Positions 18,060 through 26,569 of a stretch of 64,000 nucleotides of DNA are shown piece by piece. Both the position numbers and the translations under genes were made by a program. The DNA comes from Simiduia sp. 21SJ11W-1 (lineage in GTDB: Bacteria > Pseudomonadota > Gammaproteobacteria > Pseudomonadales > Cellvibrionaceae): positions 558,001-622,000 of the forward strand of contig NZ_CP090959.1 in NCBI RefSeq assembly GCF_024138675.1. The letters run 5' to 3'. Each line of letters opens with the position of its first letter. Positions within the stretch are counted from its first letter, which is position 1. The notes beneath the pieces are model-generated. The model was not told where the DNA came from. It worked only from the letters and a program-made list of their open reading frames with translations, and ran no database searches.

Positions 18060-19633
18060 GCCAGGGCCTCTTGGGTGTTGCTGTTGTGGGCTTGGGTTTG
18101 CGCCGGTTTGCCCAGGCAGCACAGGCCAAAGGCGATAAGGGTGCCAATGCACAGCTGCCAGGGGAATGCCATGGGGGCAATGTAATCTTGCAGGGCGAAA
18201 GCTTCTATGAGCCAGGGTTGCATGACCAGCGGCGTACAAAAGCCGCCGATGAGTGCGGCAGTCACGCTCATGCCATTGCCGCGCCCGGTGAACAGGGCGG
18301 TAAAGAAGACGCCCAGCAGGCCCGAATAGGCAAATACCATTACCGAAAGCGCAAAGGGCAGCAGCGGCAGCTGGCTGACCTGTTGCCAGTAAAAGCACAG
18401 AATCGCCATGCCCGACAGCGCCGCAGCAACGGCAATCATGGCCAGGCGGCCTACGCGCACCATCTGGGCATCGCTCGGCTGTTGTTTGCGTTTGGCCGCC
18501 CACGGGCGGTAGAAATCTTCGGTAATCACCGAGGCCATGGAGTTCAGGCCCGAGGTTAAGGTGGAAAGTGCAGCGGCAATCACACCAATCACCACCAGCC
18601 CGCGTACGCCGCCTGGCAATTCGTTGAGCACAAATTGCATAAACACGGTGACATCGGCGCTGTTTTGCAGCACGCCCTGGCTTGCGCCCATGAGGTCTGG
18701 CCGCTGGTAGTACACATACAAGAGCATGCCAATGCCCATGAACAGTGCCATGACCGGAATCACCATCAACACGCTCCAAAGCATGGCGCGCGCGCCCTCA
18801 AGGCTTGAGCGGCAGGTGAGCACCCGCTGGGTGACATCCTGATCCAGGCCGAAGGCGGCCACGTTCAGCAATACGAAGCCTGTAAAGGTAGCCCACAGGG
18901 TGAAAGGGTCTGTGAGGTCGAAGCGCCAGTCGATCAGCTCAAGCTTGGAGCCGCTGCCATCGGTGGGGTTGGCCAGCGCCGTGAGAATTTCGCCGCTGCT
19001 CACCGGGATGTACCACATCAATACACAAAACACGGCAATGGCTGCGCCCACGTACACAAAGCACTGGATCACATCGCTTTGAATTACCGAACTTACGCCG
19101 CCAAACACCGTCTGCCCGAGGCTGACAATGGCGAGCATCACCACGGCAAGCACCACGTGGTCGGCCTGAATATCGCCAAATAACAGCATGGAAACGGCAA
19201 TGGCCGCCATATACAGGCGCGCGCCGCTCGCAAAAATTCGGCCCAGCAAATAAACGCCGCCGGCCTTGCGCTTGGCGTTGGCACCGAAGCGGTTTTGCAA
19301 AAGCTCATACACGGTGGTGACGCGCTGCTGATAAAACAGGGGAATCAAAAAGCGCGCCACAATCAGGGCGGCAATCACGGCACCAAGATTGGTAAAGATG
19401 TAGCTGAAATCGCTGCGGTAGCCGAGATCCGGCCCGCCCAGAAAGGTGGCCGCCGATTGGGTGGTGGCAAGGGTGGAGATGGCCACCATCCACACGGGCA
19501 TGGCATTGCCCGCCAGAAAGAAGTCGCGGCTGTTCTGGCTGTTGCGCAGGCTGAAGTAGTAGGCGGTAGCGCCCAGAATAAGGCCGTAGATGGCAAATAC
19601 AGCCCAGTCTGGGCCGGTAAGTGTGAGATTCAT
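18056..19633 (-). CDS. Sodium:solute symporter (SSS family), MurT-like
   Basis: A 525-residue inner-membrane symporter with about 13 transmembrane segments. SSS features include the early RDFFLAGNAMPVWMVAIST segment, the STLATTQSAATFLGG sodium-site region and GVIAAALSTLTSGLNSMAS, the conserved segment in TM8. It likely imports the amino sugar phosphorylated by the next gene, with which it is translationally coupled. Substrate (MurNAc, anhydro-MurNAc, GlcNAc or a disaccharide) is inferred only from context. It is the first gene of the leftward mur operon and diverges from the RpiR-type regulator. Confidence 0.87.
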   Translation of the reverse strand: MNLTLTGPDWAVFAIYGLILGATAYYFSLRNSQNSRDFFLAGNAMPVWMVAISTLATTQSAATFLGGPDLGYRSDFSYIFTNLGAVIAALIVARFLIPLFYQQRVTTVYELLQNRFGANAKRKAGGVYLLGRIFASGARLYMAAIAVSMLLFGDIQADHVVLAVVMLAIVSLGQTVFGGVSSVIQSDVIQCFVYVGAAIAVFCVLMWYIPVSSGEILTALANPTDGSGSKLELIDWRFDLTDPFTLWATFTGFVLLNVAAFGLDQDVTQRVLTCRSSLEGARAMLWSVLMVIPVMALFMGIGMLLYVYYQRPDLMGASQGVLQNSADVTVFMQFVLNELPGGVRGLVVIGVIAAALSTLTSGLNSMASVITEDFYRPWAAKRKQQPSDAQMVRVGRLAMIAVAAALSGMAILCFYWQQVSQLPLLPFALSVMVFAYSGLLGVFFTALFTGRGNGMSVTAALIGGFCTPLVMQPWLIEAFALQDYIAPMAFPWQLCIGTLIAFGLCCLGKPAQTQAHNSNTQEALA

Positions 19634-19682
19634 CGTTATTGTGGTCGCTCGTTGGCACTGCTGGGTTAGGAAATGATTAAAA

Positions 19683-19726
19683 ATATATTATTCCTAATCA
19701 TGGTTTATATTGATATCATTTATTCT
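19683..19726. promoter_or_regulatory. Divergent promoter region with repeated TATTCY half-sites
   Basis: Within the 267-base gap between the symporter (start 19633) and the regulator (start 19901) lies an AT-rich patch with TATTCCTAAT (19689-19698) and ATCATTTATTCT (19715-19726). Both resemble half-sites in front of the TonB receptor gene at 696-726. A regulator that controls its neighbouring operon would be expected to bind here. Binding is not shown by sequence alone. Confidence 0.4.
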
Positions 19727-19900
19727 AAACAAAGGCAAAGGTTTGCCCATCGGTTGCGCCGATATTTCACCTGGCCCACGCTTGGGGTACATTGTCGGGC
19801 TGGGGCCTGCGAATGTCAGCAACACCGCGCCTGCCTTTGCCAAATAAGCCTAATAAAGCGGTGGCCCAAGCCGCCTGCGCAATGAAAAGTGGAACTAAGT

Positions 19901-20749
19901 ATGGGTTGTATTGCAAAAATTCGCGCGATGCGTGAATCCATGTCGAGCCATGAGCGACGCATTGCAGATTTCTTGCTGGAAAACGCCACCGGAATTCGCG
20001 ACCACAGCTCTAAAACGCTGGCCAGCGATATTGGCGTTTCACAATCGAGTGTGGTGAAGTTCAGCCAGAAGCTCGGCTATACAGGCTACAGCGATTTGAA
20101 GCTGGCGCTCACCGAAGCTGCCGCGCGTACGGCAGTGTTGCCCAAGGCCATTCATGGCGATATTTCTGCCAGTGACGACATCGCCACCGTGGCGCAAAAG
20201 CTGGTGGCGCGCAAATCCAGCTCGCTCACAGAAACCGTGGCCATTAACCGCGAAGATGTGTTGCAGTCTGCCATTGATTCACTGGCCCGCGCCCAGCGCA
20301 TTCTGATTGCCGGGGTGGGCGCTTCCTCTCTGGTGGCGCGCGACTTTGGCTACAAGCTGATGAAGCTGGGTAAAAATGTGTTGGTGGAATCAGACACCCA
20401 CGTACAGGTGGCCAATGCCGCCACCTTGCACCCCGGCGATCTGGTGTTTGCCATTTCGGAATCGGGCATGACCCAGGATGTATTGCGCGTGGCCACCACG
20501 GGTTTGCAGCAAGGTGCCGAGGTAATTTCCCTAACGCGCTTCACCCGCAACTCGCTGGTAGAGCTTGCCGGCATCAACCTGTTTTGCATGGCCGATGAGG
20601 CCGGTGCGCGCAGCTCCTCAATATTGGCCCGCACCGCGCAGCACATGATCACCGATTTGTTGTTTATTTTGATGTCGCAACGCGATGAACAGGCCCAGGA
20701 ATTGTTTGAGCGCTCGCGCAAGGCGGTTCAGGTGTTCCGTCAGGGCTAG
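19901..20749 (+). CDS. RpiR/MurR-family transcriptional regulator
   Basis: A 282-residue regulator with an N-terminal RpiR helix-turn-helix domain (~residues 5-80: SHERRIADFLLENA, then ASDIGVSQSSVVKFSQKLGY) and a C-terminal SIS sugar-phosphate-binding domain (~115-260: ILIAGVGASSLVARDF, FAISESGMTQDV). Family members sense sugar phosphates; MurR of E. coli senses MurNAc-6-phosphate. Divergent placement from the symporter-kinase-anmK-murQ operon makes MurNAc-6-phosphate the likely ligand. I prefer ATG 19901; GTG 19889 is an in-frame alternative. Its stop lies one base from the stop of the convergent deaminase gene, leaving no room for a terminator. Confidence 0.88.
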   Translation: MGCIAKIRAMRESMSSHERRIADFLLENATGIRDHSSKTLASDIGVSQSSVVKFSQKLGYTGYSDLKLALTEAAARTAVLPKAIHGDISASDDIATVAQKLVARKSSSLTETVAINREDVLQSAIDSLARAQRILIAGVGASSLVARDFGYKLMKLGKNVLVESDTHVQVANAATLHPGDLVFAISESGMTQDVLRVATTGLQQGAEVISLTRFTRNSLVELAGINLFCMADEAGARSSSILARTAQHMITDLLFILMSQRDEQAQELFERSRKAVQVFRQG

Positions 20750-20750
20750 G

Positions 20751-21188
20751 TTACTCGCCAATATCTTCGTGCCAGAGCGCCGGATGCGCGCTGATAAACG
20801 CCCGCATCAGGGCGATGCATTCGGCGTTGTTAAGTACCTCCAGCTGCACGCCGCGGGCGCGTAGCTGGGTTTCATCCCCCATGAATGTCTCGTTTTCACC
20901 GATGATTACCCGGCCGATGCCGTACAGCAAGATGGCACCGCTACACATAGGGCAGGGCGATAGGGTGGTGTAGAGCGTGCTCTGGCGGTACACGGCTGCG
21001 GGTTGCCGGCCGGCGTTTTCAAGCGCATCCATCTCACCGTGCAAAATGGCGCTGCCTTTTTGCACGCGCCGGTTGTGGCCGCGGCCAATAATTTGCCCAC
21101 CGTGTACCAGCACCGAACCAATGGGGATGCCCCCTTGGTCGCGCCCGCGAATGGCTTCATCTATGGCGGCGCGCATGAATTTATCCAT
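20751..21188 (-). CDS. Yeast-type cytosine deaminase
   Basis: A 145-residue zinc nucleobase deaminase of the CDA fold. Zinc site: His50 and Glu52 in LHGEMD, Cys79 and Cys82 in SPCPMC, with the same Glu-to-Cys spacing as yeast Fcy1. Further matches to Fcy1 from memory are GRGHN, QKGSA, LYTTLSPC, YGIGRVIIGEN and the C-terminus EDIGE. It is thus more likely a cytosine (or related base) deaminase than a tRNA-adenosine or guanine deaminase. Most bacteria instead use CodA, an unrelated amidohydrolase. Its start overlaps the solute-binding protein gene by 8 bases, suggesting cotranscription. Confidence 0.82.
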   Translation of the reverse strand: MDKFMRAAIDEAIRGRDQGGIPIGSVLVHGGQIIGRGHNRRVQKGSAILHGEMDALENAGRQPAAVYRQSTLYTTLSPCPMCSGAILLYGIGRVIIGENETFMGDETQLRARGVQLEVLNNAECIALMRAFISAHPALWHEDIGE

Positions 21189-22020
21189 CGCGATCAGGCT
21201 CTTGTGCCGCGTTCTGAAGGCTGGCTTCCGGTTTCTTCATCAGGCCGTATTTTTGCCAAAGCGCATCGAGAGTGCCCTGCGCTTGCAGGCGCTTGATGAA
21301 GTTGTCTAGCTCCGAAGGGGCGGGCCTGGTGCCTGCGCGTATGAGCGCGCAGTGCTGGTAGCGTTGATCGAATTTCTCTGAAATCAGCAGCTGCGATTGG
21401 AGTTCCGGTTGGCTCGCGAGCTGTTGGAATAAATACGATTGGGTAACCACCGCCACATCCACCCGGCCCGATAGCACCATGCGAATGCTGCCGGCGTTGC
21501 TGTCTATGAGGTTGATGGTGAACTGCTCGTGCAGGTAGTTTGGGTCTGCATTGAAGTTGGCAAAGCGGTAGTGGTAGCCGCGAATGCCCACCAGGCGTTT
21601 GTCTTGCAAATTATCGAAGTAATCCTGGCCTCGCCCGGGCAAGGCCTGTGCGATGTAGCGCTCGCCGCCGCTCAGGTAAGGGCTAGAGCTGTTGATGGCG
21701 TAGTTATTCCAGCCCCAGGTTTTATTTTCAAACAGCAGCATGTCGAAGCGGTTGGCCTCGAACTCCTTGTAACGCTGGGCGGGTTTGGTGGGCACAAACA
21801 CAAAGTGGTAGCGGTTTTGCACCAGGTTCAGCGCCTCAATCAACTCCAGCGTCAGGCCGGAGGCTTCGCCCTCGGGTGATATTTCAACAAAAGGCGCGAA
21901 TTGGTAGCCGCCTACGCGCACCTCGGTGGGCGCGCTGTTGGCCATGCAGGGGGCGGCTGCGAGCATTAGCGAAAGGGTCAGAAAAATTGAGGCCTTCATC
22001 GTAAGCGAGCAGAGGCTCAT
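21181..22020 (-). CDS. Periplasmic solute-binding protein, family 3
   Basis: A ~279-residue protein with a signal peptide (hydrophobic stretch ending in ...CMANSA) and the SBP family 3 fold: VRVGGYQFAPFVEI, GLTLELIEALN, FDMLLFENKTWG, a hinge segment LVGIRGYHYRF and SGRVDVAVVTQSYLFQQL. No ABC permease or ATPase is adjacent, so it may be an orphan binding or sensor-type protein rather than part of a local transporter. I start at ATG 22020 (GAGG upstream); ATG 21999 is also possible. It overlaps the cytosine deaminase gene, but a ligand cannot be deduced. Confidence 0.72.
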   Translation of the reverse strand: MSLCSLTMKASIFLTLSLMLAAAPCMANSAPTEVRVGGYQFAPFVEISPEGEASGLTLELIEALNLVQNRYHFVFVPTKPAQRYKEFEANRFDMLLFENKTWGWNNYAINSSSPYLSGGERYIAQALPGRGQDYFDNLQDKRLVGIRGYHYRFANFNADPNYLHEQFTINLIDSNAGSIRMVLSGRVDVAVVTQSYLFQQLASQPELQSQLLISEKFDQRYQHCALIRAGTRPAPSELDNFIKRLQAQGTLDALWQKYGLMKKPEASLQNAAQEPDRDG

Positions 22021-22156
22021 GGCGGTTACATCCTCATACAAGTGCTTTAAGCATAGCCGCTGGCGCCCATTGAACAAGGCTGCGCCCGCCTTGGGCTACA
22101 CTTGGGTGTGCTTGGCCGCAGCTCTGCGCCCTTTGCATTGGCCCACAGGGAACCCT

Positions 22157-22801
22157 ATGACTTTTGAAGAATTAAAGCTGCTGCCCGGCGCCCAGCTGGA
22201 GCTCGATTTCAATGTGGCGCACGGGCGGCGCGAAGCCAGCCGCCTGATTGGCTATGTGGTGGGGCGCTGCATACTGGTAACGCCGCCGGTGTTGCCCGCC
22301 GGTGCCGCGGAACTCCCCAAGCGCGGCCTTGTTGAAGTGCACCTTTACTCCGAGCACCTCAATTGCGCCATATTATTCAGCGCCCAGATCACAGGCCTGA
22401 TCGAGCAACCCGTGCCCATGCTGTGTTTGGGGTACCCCGCATTTATTGCCCAGGATGAAAGCCGCAAGGCTACCCGGGTGGCCACCTCCCTTGCTGCCAA
22501 CATCCGCCACGGTGAGCTTGATGTGGCGGGCACCATTGTGGATTTAAGTGTATCTGGCTGCCGGTTAGAGGCGGGCCAGGCGCTCGGTGGGCCGGGCACA
22601 AGCCTGACCCTAGCTACCACTTTGGCCCTTGAAGCCGCAGAGCGGCGCGTGAAAGTGGCGGCCACCGTACGTGGTGTATTGGGTCAGCCAGATGACGAGC
22701 ACGACTGCTTCAGCTACGGGCTTTCCTTTGATGCCTTAAACGATGCCGGTAAGGCGCTGTTGGCAGAATTCATTGCCCAGCAGGCTGGGGCCGGCCACTA
22801 G
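22157..22801 (+). CDS. PilZ-domain protein (YcgR-like)
   Basis: A 214-residue cytoplasmic protein with an N-terminal YcgR/PilZN-like domain (~1-95) and a C-terminal PilZ domain (~100-205). The c-di-GMP motifs are intact: RKATR (RxxxR) at ~101 and DLSVSG (D/NxSxxG) at ~130. YcgR-type proteins brake the flagellar motor or act on other surface machines. No flagellar gene lies nearby. The longer open frame upstream has no role; I start at ATG 22157 from the domain boundary. Confidence 0.82.
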   Translation: MTFEELKLLPGAQLELDFNVAHGRREASRLIGYVVGRCILVTPPVLPAGAAELPKRGLVEVHLYSEHLNCAILFSAQITGLIEQPVPMLCLGYPAFIAQDESRKATRVATSLAANIRHGELDVAGTIVDLSVSGCRLEAGQALGGPGTSLTLATTLALEAAERRVKVAATVRGVLGQPDDEHDCFSYGLSFDALNDAGKALLAEFIAQQAGAGH

Positions 22802-23025
22802 CCCGCGCAATAAGCAAGCTGCAATTTTGTAACCCTCGCCAAAGGCCGGCACTCATTCAGTGCCGCCTGGTTGTGTACCTTGGTACCAGCTGCACCCCTG
22901 ATTCCGGGGCAATTATCCCTTTTGCCACGGGAAAGCCCGCGGCTGTTTCACGGCGCCTGTTAACCTGAATTAGACTCGCCCCACAGGCCCTAGGGCAAAA
23001 GGATGAATTCAACGAGGGAATTACA

Positions 23026-24525
23026 ATGGCGCGAGTAACCATGAGCACCGGCGGCCTAGTTTTTGGCAATGGTGCAGATTTCGAAGACGAGCGCGAACGC
23101 GCCCCAAGTTCAGACAGCGGCCAGCCGCTGCACATGATTTTAATGGGCGACTACTCGGGCCGGGGTAGCCGGGGCGTGCTGGATTTAAGCAGCCTGGGCG
23201 AGCGCCCGCTTAGGGAAGTGAACCGCGATAACCTGGATGAGGTGTTTTCCGCCTTAAAAGTACAGCTGGCCCTGCCAGGTTGTGCCACCCCCTTGGGTTT
23301 TGAGCTGCCCGATGACCTGCACCCGGATACCCTCTATACCCGCATGCCGCTGTTTGCCCGGCTGCGTGAATTGAAGGCGCAACTGGCAAATCCTCTGCAG
23401 TTTGAGCAGGCCGCAGCCGAGATTGCCCGCATGCAAAGCGCCACAGACGCATCCGATACGGCCGCTGTGGCCATACCTGCCGATTTGTTTGAGCGAAAAT
23501 CCGGCCGGCTACCGGAAGGTGAGCAGGATGTGTCTGCCTTGATTGCACAAATTGTGGCGCCCTTTGTCGAGCCCAAGGCCGACCCACGCCAAAGTGAGTT
23601 GATGAACACCCTGGATTTGGCCGCCAGCGATGCATTGCGCGGGCTGCTGCACACGGGTTTTTTCCAGCGTCTTGAGGCCAATTGGCGCAGCCTGGAGCTG
23701 CTGGTCAGGCGCCTGGAAACAGGCCGCAACTTAAAGCTGTTTTTGCTGGATGTAAGCGAGGCCGAGGTGCGTGCTGATTTCGCCGCCTCCAACGATATTA
23801 CCCAATCGGCCCTGTACCAGAGGTTGGTGACCAGCTTCCAGGTGCCCGGCGCCACGCCCTATTCGGTGCTGGTGAGCGACATCACCCTCACAGATAACCC
23901 GGCCGACGTGCGGGTGGCTGCGGGCCTTTCGGCGCTGGCAGTGTATGGCGATGCCATTGCCTTGGTGAGCGGCCACGAGCGCATTGCCGGCTGCGCAAGC
24001 CTTGCGGCAACGCCGGACGTGGAAGACTGGGCCCACCCAGTGGATGAGGAGTTTGCCAAGCTGTGGGCCGTGTTGCGCAACGAGCCCCAAAGCGATTCAC
24101 TGCTGGTGGCTGCCCCCCGATTTTTAGTGCGCCTGCCCTATGGTGAGCGCACGTCACCCATTGAGAGCTTTGATTTTGATGAGCTTGGCCCGGGCGACAA
24201 CCATCGCCACTACCTGTGGGGCGCGGGGGCTGTGCTGGCGGCGCTGTTGATTGGCCAGTCTTTTAACCGCAATTTTTGGGATTTCTCCACAGGGCTTGTG
24301 ACCCGCGTGCCCGATCTCGCCCTGCACGTATACCGCGATGCCCTGGGCGACACCCAAATCACCCCGGCGGCAGAAATCTACATGACCGATGCCACAGCCA
24401 GTGCATTGCGCCAAGCGGGGCTTTGCCCCCTGCGCTCGGTGAAAGGGGAGGCGGCGGTTTTGATGCCCAGTTTTGCTTCGCTATCGGCCGCCGGGCACCC
24501 GGTGCTGGCCGTGATCTCGGCTTAA
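23026..24525 (+). CDS. Orphan TssB-TssC (type VI sheath)-like fusion protein
   Basis: A 499-residue protein that joins features of both contractile-sheath subunits. Residues ~33-85 resemble TssB/ImpB (MILMGDYSGRGSRG, then ERPLREVNRDNLDEVF). Residues ~185-495 follow TssC/ImpC block by block: FFQRLEANWRSLELLV, a YSVLVSDI segment, APRFLVRLPYGERT, HYLWGAGAVLA and a C-terminal MTDATASALRQAGLCPL. No tssA, tssK, tssM, hcp, vgrG or clpV is in the window. Start ATG 23026 follows an AGGGA. It could be a stray or retasked sheath protein; assembly alone cannot be predicted. Confidence 0.75.
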   Translation: MARVTMSTGGLVFGNGADFEDERERAPSSDSGQPLHMILMGDYSGRGSRGVLDLSSLGERPLREVNRDNLDEVFSALKVQLALPGCATPLGFELPDDLHPDTLYTRMPLFARLRELKAQLANPLQFEQAAAEIARMQSATDASDTAAVAIPADLFERKSGRLPEGEQDVSALIAQIVAPFVEPKADPRQSELMNTLDLAASDALRGLLHTGFFQRLEANWRSLELLVRRLETGRNLKLFLLDVSEAEVRADFAASNDITQSALYQRLVTSFQVPGATPYSVLVSDITLTDNPADVRVAAGLSALAVYGDAIALVSGHERIAGCASLAATPDVEDWAHPVDEEFAKLWAVLRNEPQSDSLLVAAPRFLVRLPYGERTSPIESFDFDELGPGDNHRHYLWGAGAVLAALLIGQSFNRNFWDFSTGLVTRVPDLALHVYRDALGDTQITPAAEIYMTDATASALRQAGLCPLRSVKGEAAVLMPSFASLSAAGHPVLAVISA

Positions 24526-24727
24526 GGTTGGCGGGGCTGTGTGAGGGATTTCTGCACAGCCTCGCTGCAATCTGCATAAAAATTTCACTTTGTATTTAAA
24601 AATAGGCAGGGAAGTTCAAATCGGCTCCGTTTGCGGGGCTATTTAGGCGAAAAGTGCCCGGTTGGGCTAGCTATACTCTTCAGTCTCTGCGCGCATGATT
24701 GCGCCCACTGAACAGGAGGAGTAAGCA

Positions 24728-25810
24728 ATGGCAGATTTATTCGAAAACCCCATGGGTTTAGACGGCTTTGAGTTCGTAGAATTCGCCGCCAAAGAAAAGG
24801 GCATATTAGAGCCCGTACTGGATATTCTGGGTTTCACCCACGTGGCAAACCACCGCTCCAAGGATGTGACCTTGTGGCGCCAGGGCGGCATTAACTTTGT
24901 GGTGAACTACGAGAAAAAGCACCCCTCTGCTTACTACGCTGAAGAGCACGGCCCCTCGGCCTGCGGCATGGGCTTTCGCGTAAAAGACGCCCACAAAGCC
25001 TACGCCCGCGCACTGGAACTGGGTGCACAGCCGGTAGATGTACCCACCGGCCCCATGCAGCTGCGCCTGCCCGCTATTCGCGGCATTGGCGGCGCCATCT
25101 TGTATTTGATCGACCGCTATGAAGAGGGCGCGTCTATCTACGACATCGATTTCGAGTTTATCGAAGGTGTGGATCGCCACCCGGAAGGTTGTGGCTTCAA
25201 GATCATCGATCACCTCACCCACAATGTGTACCGTGGCCGTATGGCCTACTGGGCCGAATACTACGAGAAGCTGTTTAACTTCCGCGAAATCCGCTACTTC
25301 GATATCAAAGGCGAATACACAGGCCTCACATCGAAAGCGATGACCGCGCCCGATGGCAAAATCCGTATTCCGCTGAACGAAGAAGCCGGCGGCAATGGCC
25401 AGATTGAAGAGTTCCTGATGGCCTATAACGGCGAAGGCATTCAGCACATTGCGTTTTCTTGTGACGACCTGCCGGGTTGCTGGGATCGCCTGAAAGCGCG
25501 CGGCATGCGCTTTATGACCCCGCCACCTGAAACCTACTATGAAATGCTTGAAGAGCGTTTGCCCGGCCACGGCGAGCCAGTAGACGAGCTGAAAAAGCGC
25601 GGCATTCTGATGGATGGCTCCGTTGAGGCCGGCGACCCGCGCCTGTTGCTGCAGATTTTCTCTGAAAACCTGGTGGGCCCGATTTTCTTCGAGTTCATCC
25701 AGCGCAAGAAAGACGAAGGTTTTGGCGAGGGCAACTTTAAAGCGCTGTTTGAATCCATGGAGCGCGACCAAATCCGCCGCGGTGTACTGAAAGCCGACGA
25801 AAAGGCCTGA
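24728..25810 (+). CDS. hppD: 4-hydroxyphenylpyruvate dioxygenase
   Basis: A 360-residue non-haem iron dioxygenase that converts 4-hydroxyphenylpyruvate to homogentisate in tyrosine breakdown and pyomelanin formation. It matches the Pseudomonas enzyme almost along its length ([27 protein letters not shown]-type segment; [20 protein letters not shown]). Iron ligands sit in [19 protein letters not shown] and FFEFIQRK. Start follows AGGAGGAG. No homogentisate dioxygenase or other pathway gene is adjacent. A strong terminator follows. Confidence 0.97.
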   Translation: MADLFENPMGLDGFEFVEFAAKEKGILEPVLDILGFTHVANHRSKDVTLWRQGGINFVVNYEKKHPSAYYAEEHGPSACGMGFRVKDAHKAYARALELGAQPVDVPTGPMQLRLPAIRGIGGAILYLIDRYEEGASIYDIDFEFIEGVDRHPEGCGFKIIDHLTHNVYRGRMAYWAEYYEKLFNFREIRYFDIKGEYTGLTSKAMTAPDGKIRIPLNEEAGGNGQIEEFLMAYNGEGIQHIAFSCDDLPGCWDRLKARGMRFMTPPPETYYEMLEERLPGHGEPVDELKKRGILMDGSVEAGDPRLLLQIFSENLVGPIFFEFIQRKKDEGFGEGNFKALFESMERDQIRRGVLKADEKA

Positions 25811-25829
25811 TCACCCGCAGCACACCCAA

Positions 25830-25856
25830 GGCGAAGGCAAACCCTTCGCCTTTTTT
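25830..25856 (+). terminator. Rho-independent terminator of hppD
   Basis: A perfect eight-base stem GGCGAAGG/CCTTCGCC with a five-base loop is followed by six T residues, 19 bases after the hppD stop. Confidence 0.92.
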
Positions 25857-25936
25857 GTGGGCGCAAAAAAGGCTAGTCTGCACGCAATCCGATTGCGTAC
25901 ACCACTGCGGGATCTTTACACATTGCAGGAGTATCT

Positions 25937-26518
25937 ATGAAAACCTTGATCATCAGCGCCAGCCAGCGCGCCGATTCACAAAGCAGCCGCATTGCGGGCC
26001 TGCTGAACACTCGCTACTTTAACAACAGCGCCGACCTGTTAGATTTAGCCGCCAAGCCCCTGCCCGAGTGGGACGGCACAGGCTTTGACCGCGACGATGT
26101 CAAAGCTGTAAAAGCGCGCGCCCTTGCCGCCGATGCACTGGTGTTGGTGGTGCCCGAGTGGAACGGCATGGCGCCGTCTGCTGTTAAAAACTTTTTCCTG
26201 TGGTGCGGCGCGGCGGAGCTGGCGCACAAGCCTGCGCTGTTGGTGGGAGTTTCGGCGGGCACAGGCGGTGCCTATGTGATTAACGAAATGCGCACCAGCA
26301 GCTACAAGAATTCGCGCCTGCTGTATTTGCCAGAGCACTTGCTGATGCGCGATGTGGAAAATCTGTGGGTGAATGACACGCCCACCAAGTCTGATACCTA
26401 CCTAAGCGAGCGCACCCGGTATGCGGTGAATTTGCTTGAGGCCTACGCCAAGGCGCTGGCGCCTGTACGCAAGCAGGCCCTGGAGACTATGGGAGCCTTT
26501 ACCAACGGTATGTCATAA
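25937..26518 (+). CDS. NAD(P)H-dependent FMN reductase family protein
   Basis: A 193-residue flavodoxin-fold protein. The FMN phosphate loop region is ISASQRADSQSSR, and VVPEWNGMAPSAVKNFF corresponds to the conserved PEYNG...LKN flavin-binding segment of the family. It probably reduces FMN or a quinone-like substrate in the cytoplasm. An AGGAGTATCT precedes ATG 25937. The dipeptidase gene starts 51 bases downstream and may be cotranscribed. Confidence 0.8.
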   Translation: MKTLIISASQRADSQSSRIAGLLNTRYFNNSADLLDLAAKPLPEWDGTGFDRDDVKAVKARALAADALVLVVPEWNGMAPSAVKNFFLWCGAAELAHKPALLVGVSAGTGGAYVINEMRTSSYKNSRLLYLPEHLLMRDVENLWVNDTPTKSDTYLSERTRYAVNLLEAYAKALAPVRKQALETMGAFTNGMS

Positions 26519-26569
26519 TCGCCGGGTCCAGGGCGGCGCAAGGCCGCCTTGTTAACTACCGGAGAGACC

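Noticed and set aside
18060-18779. Long N-terminal extension of the amino-sugar kinase frame
   Set aside because: It lies fully inside the symporter gene in another frame, with proline/histidine/arginine-rich shadow composition; the ATGA overlap at 18059 gives the real start.
23026-24525. A type VI secretion system locus
   Set aside because: Only one sheath-like gene is present; no tssM, tssK, hcp, vgrG or clpV in the window.
24535-24561. Hairpin after the sheath-like gene as a terminator
   Set aside because: The GGCTGTG/CACAGCC stem has no T tract and a long loop; too weak to list as a terminator.
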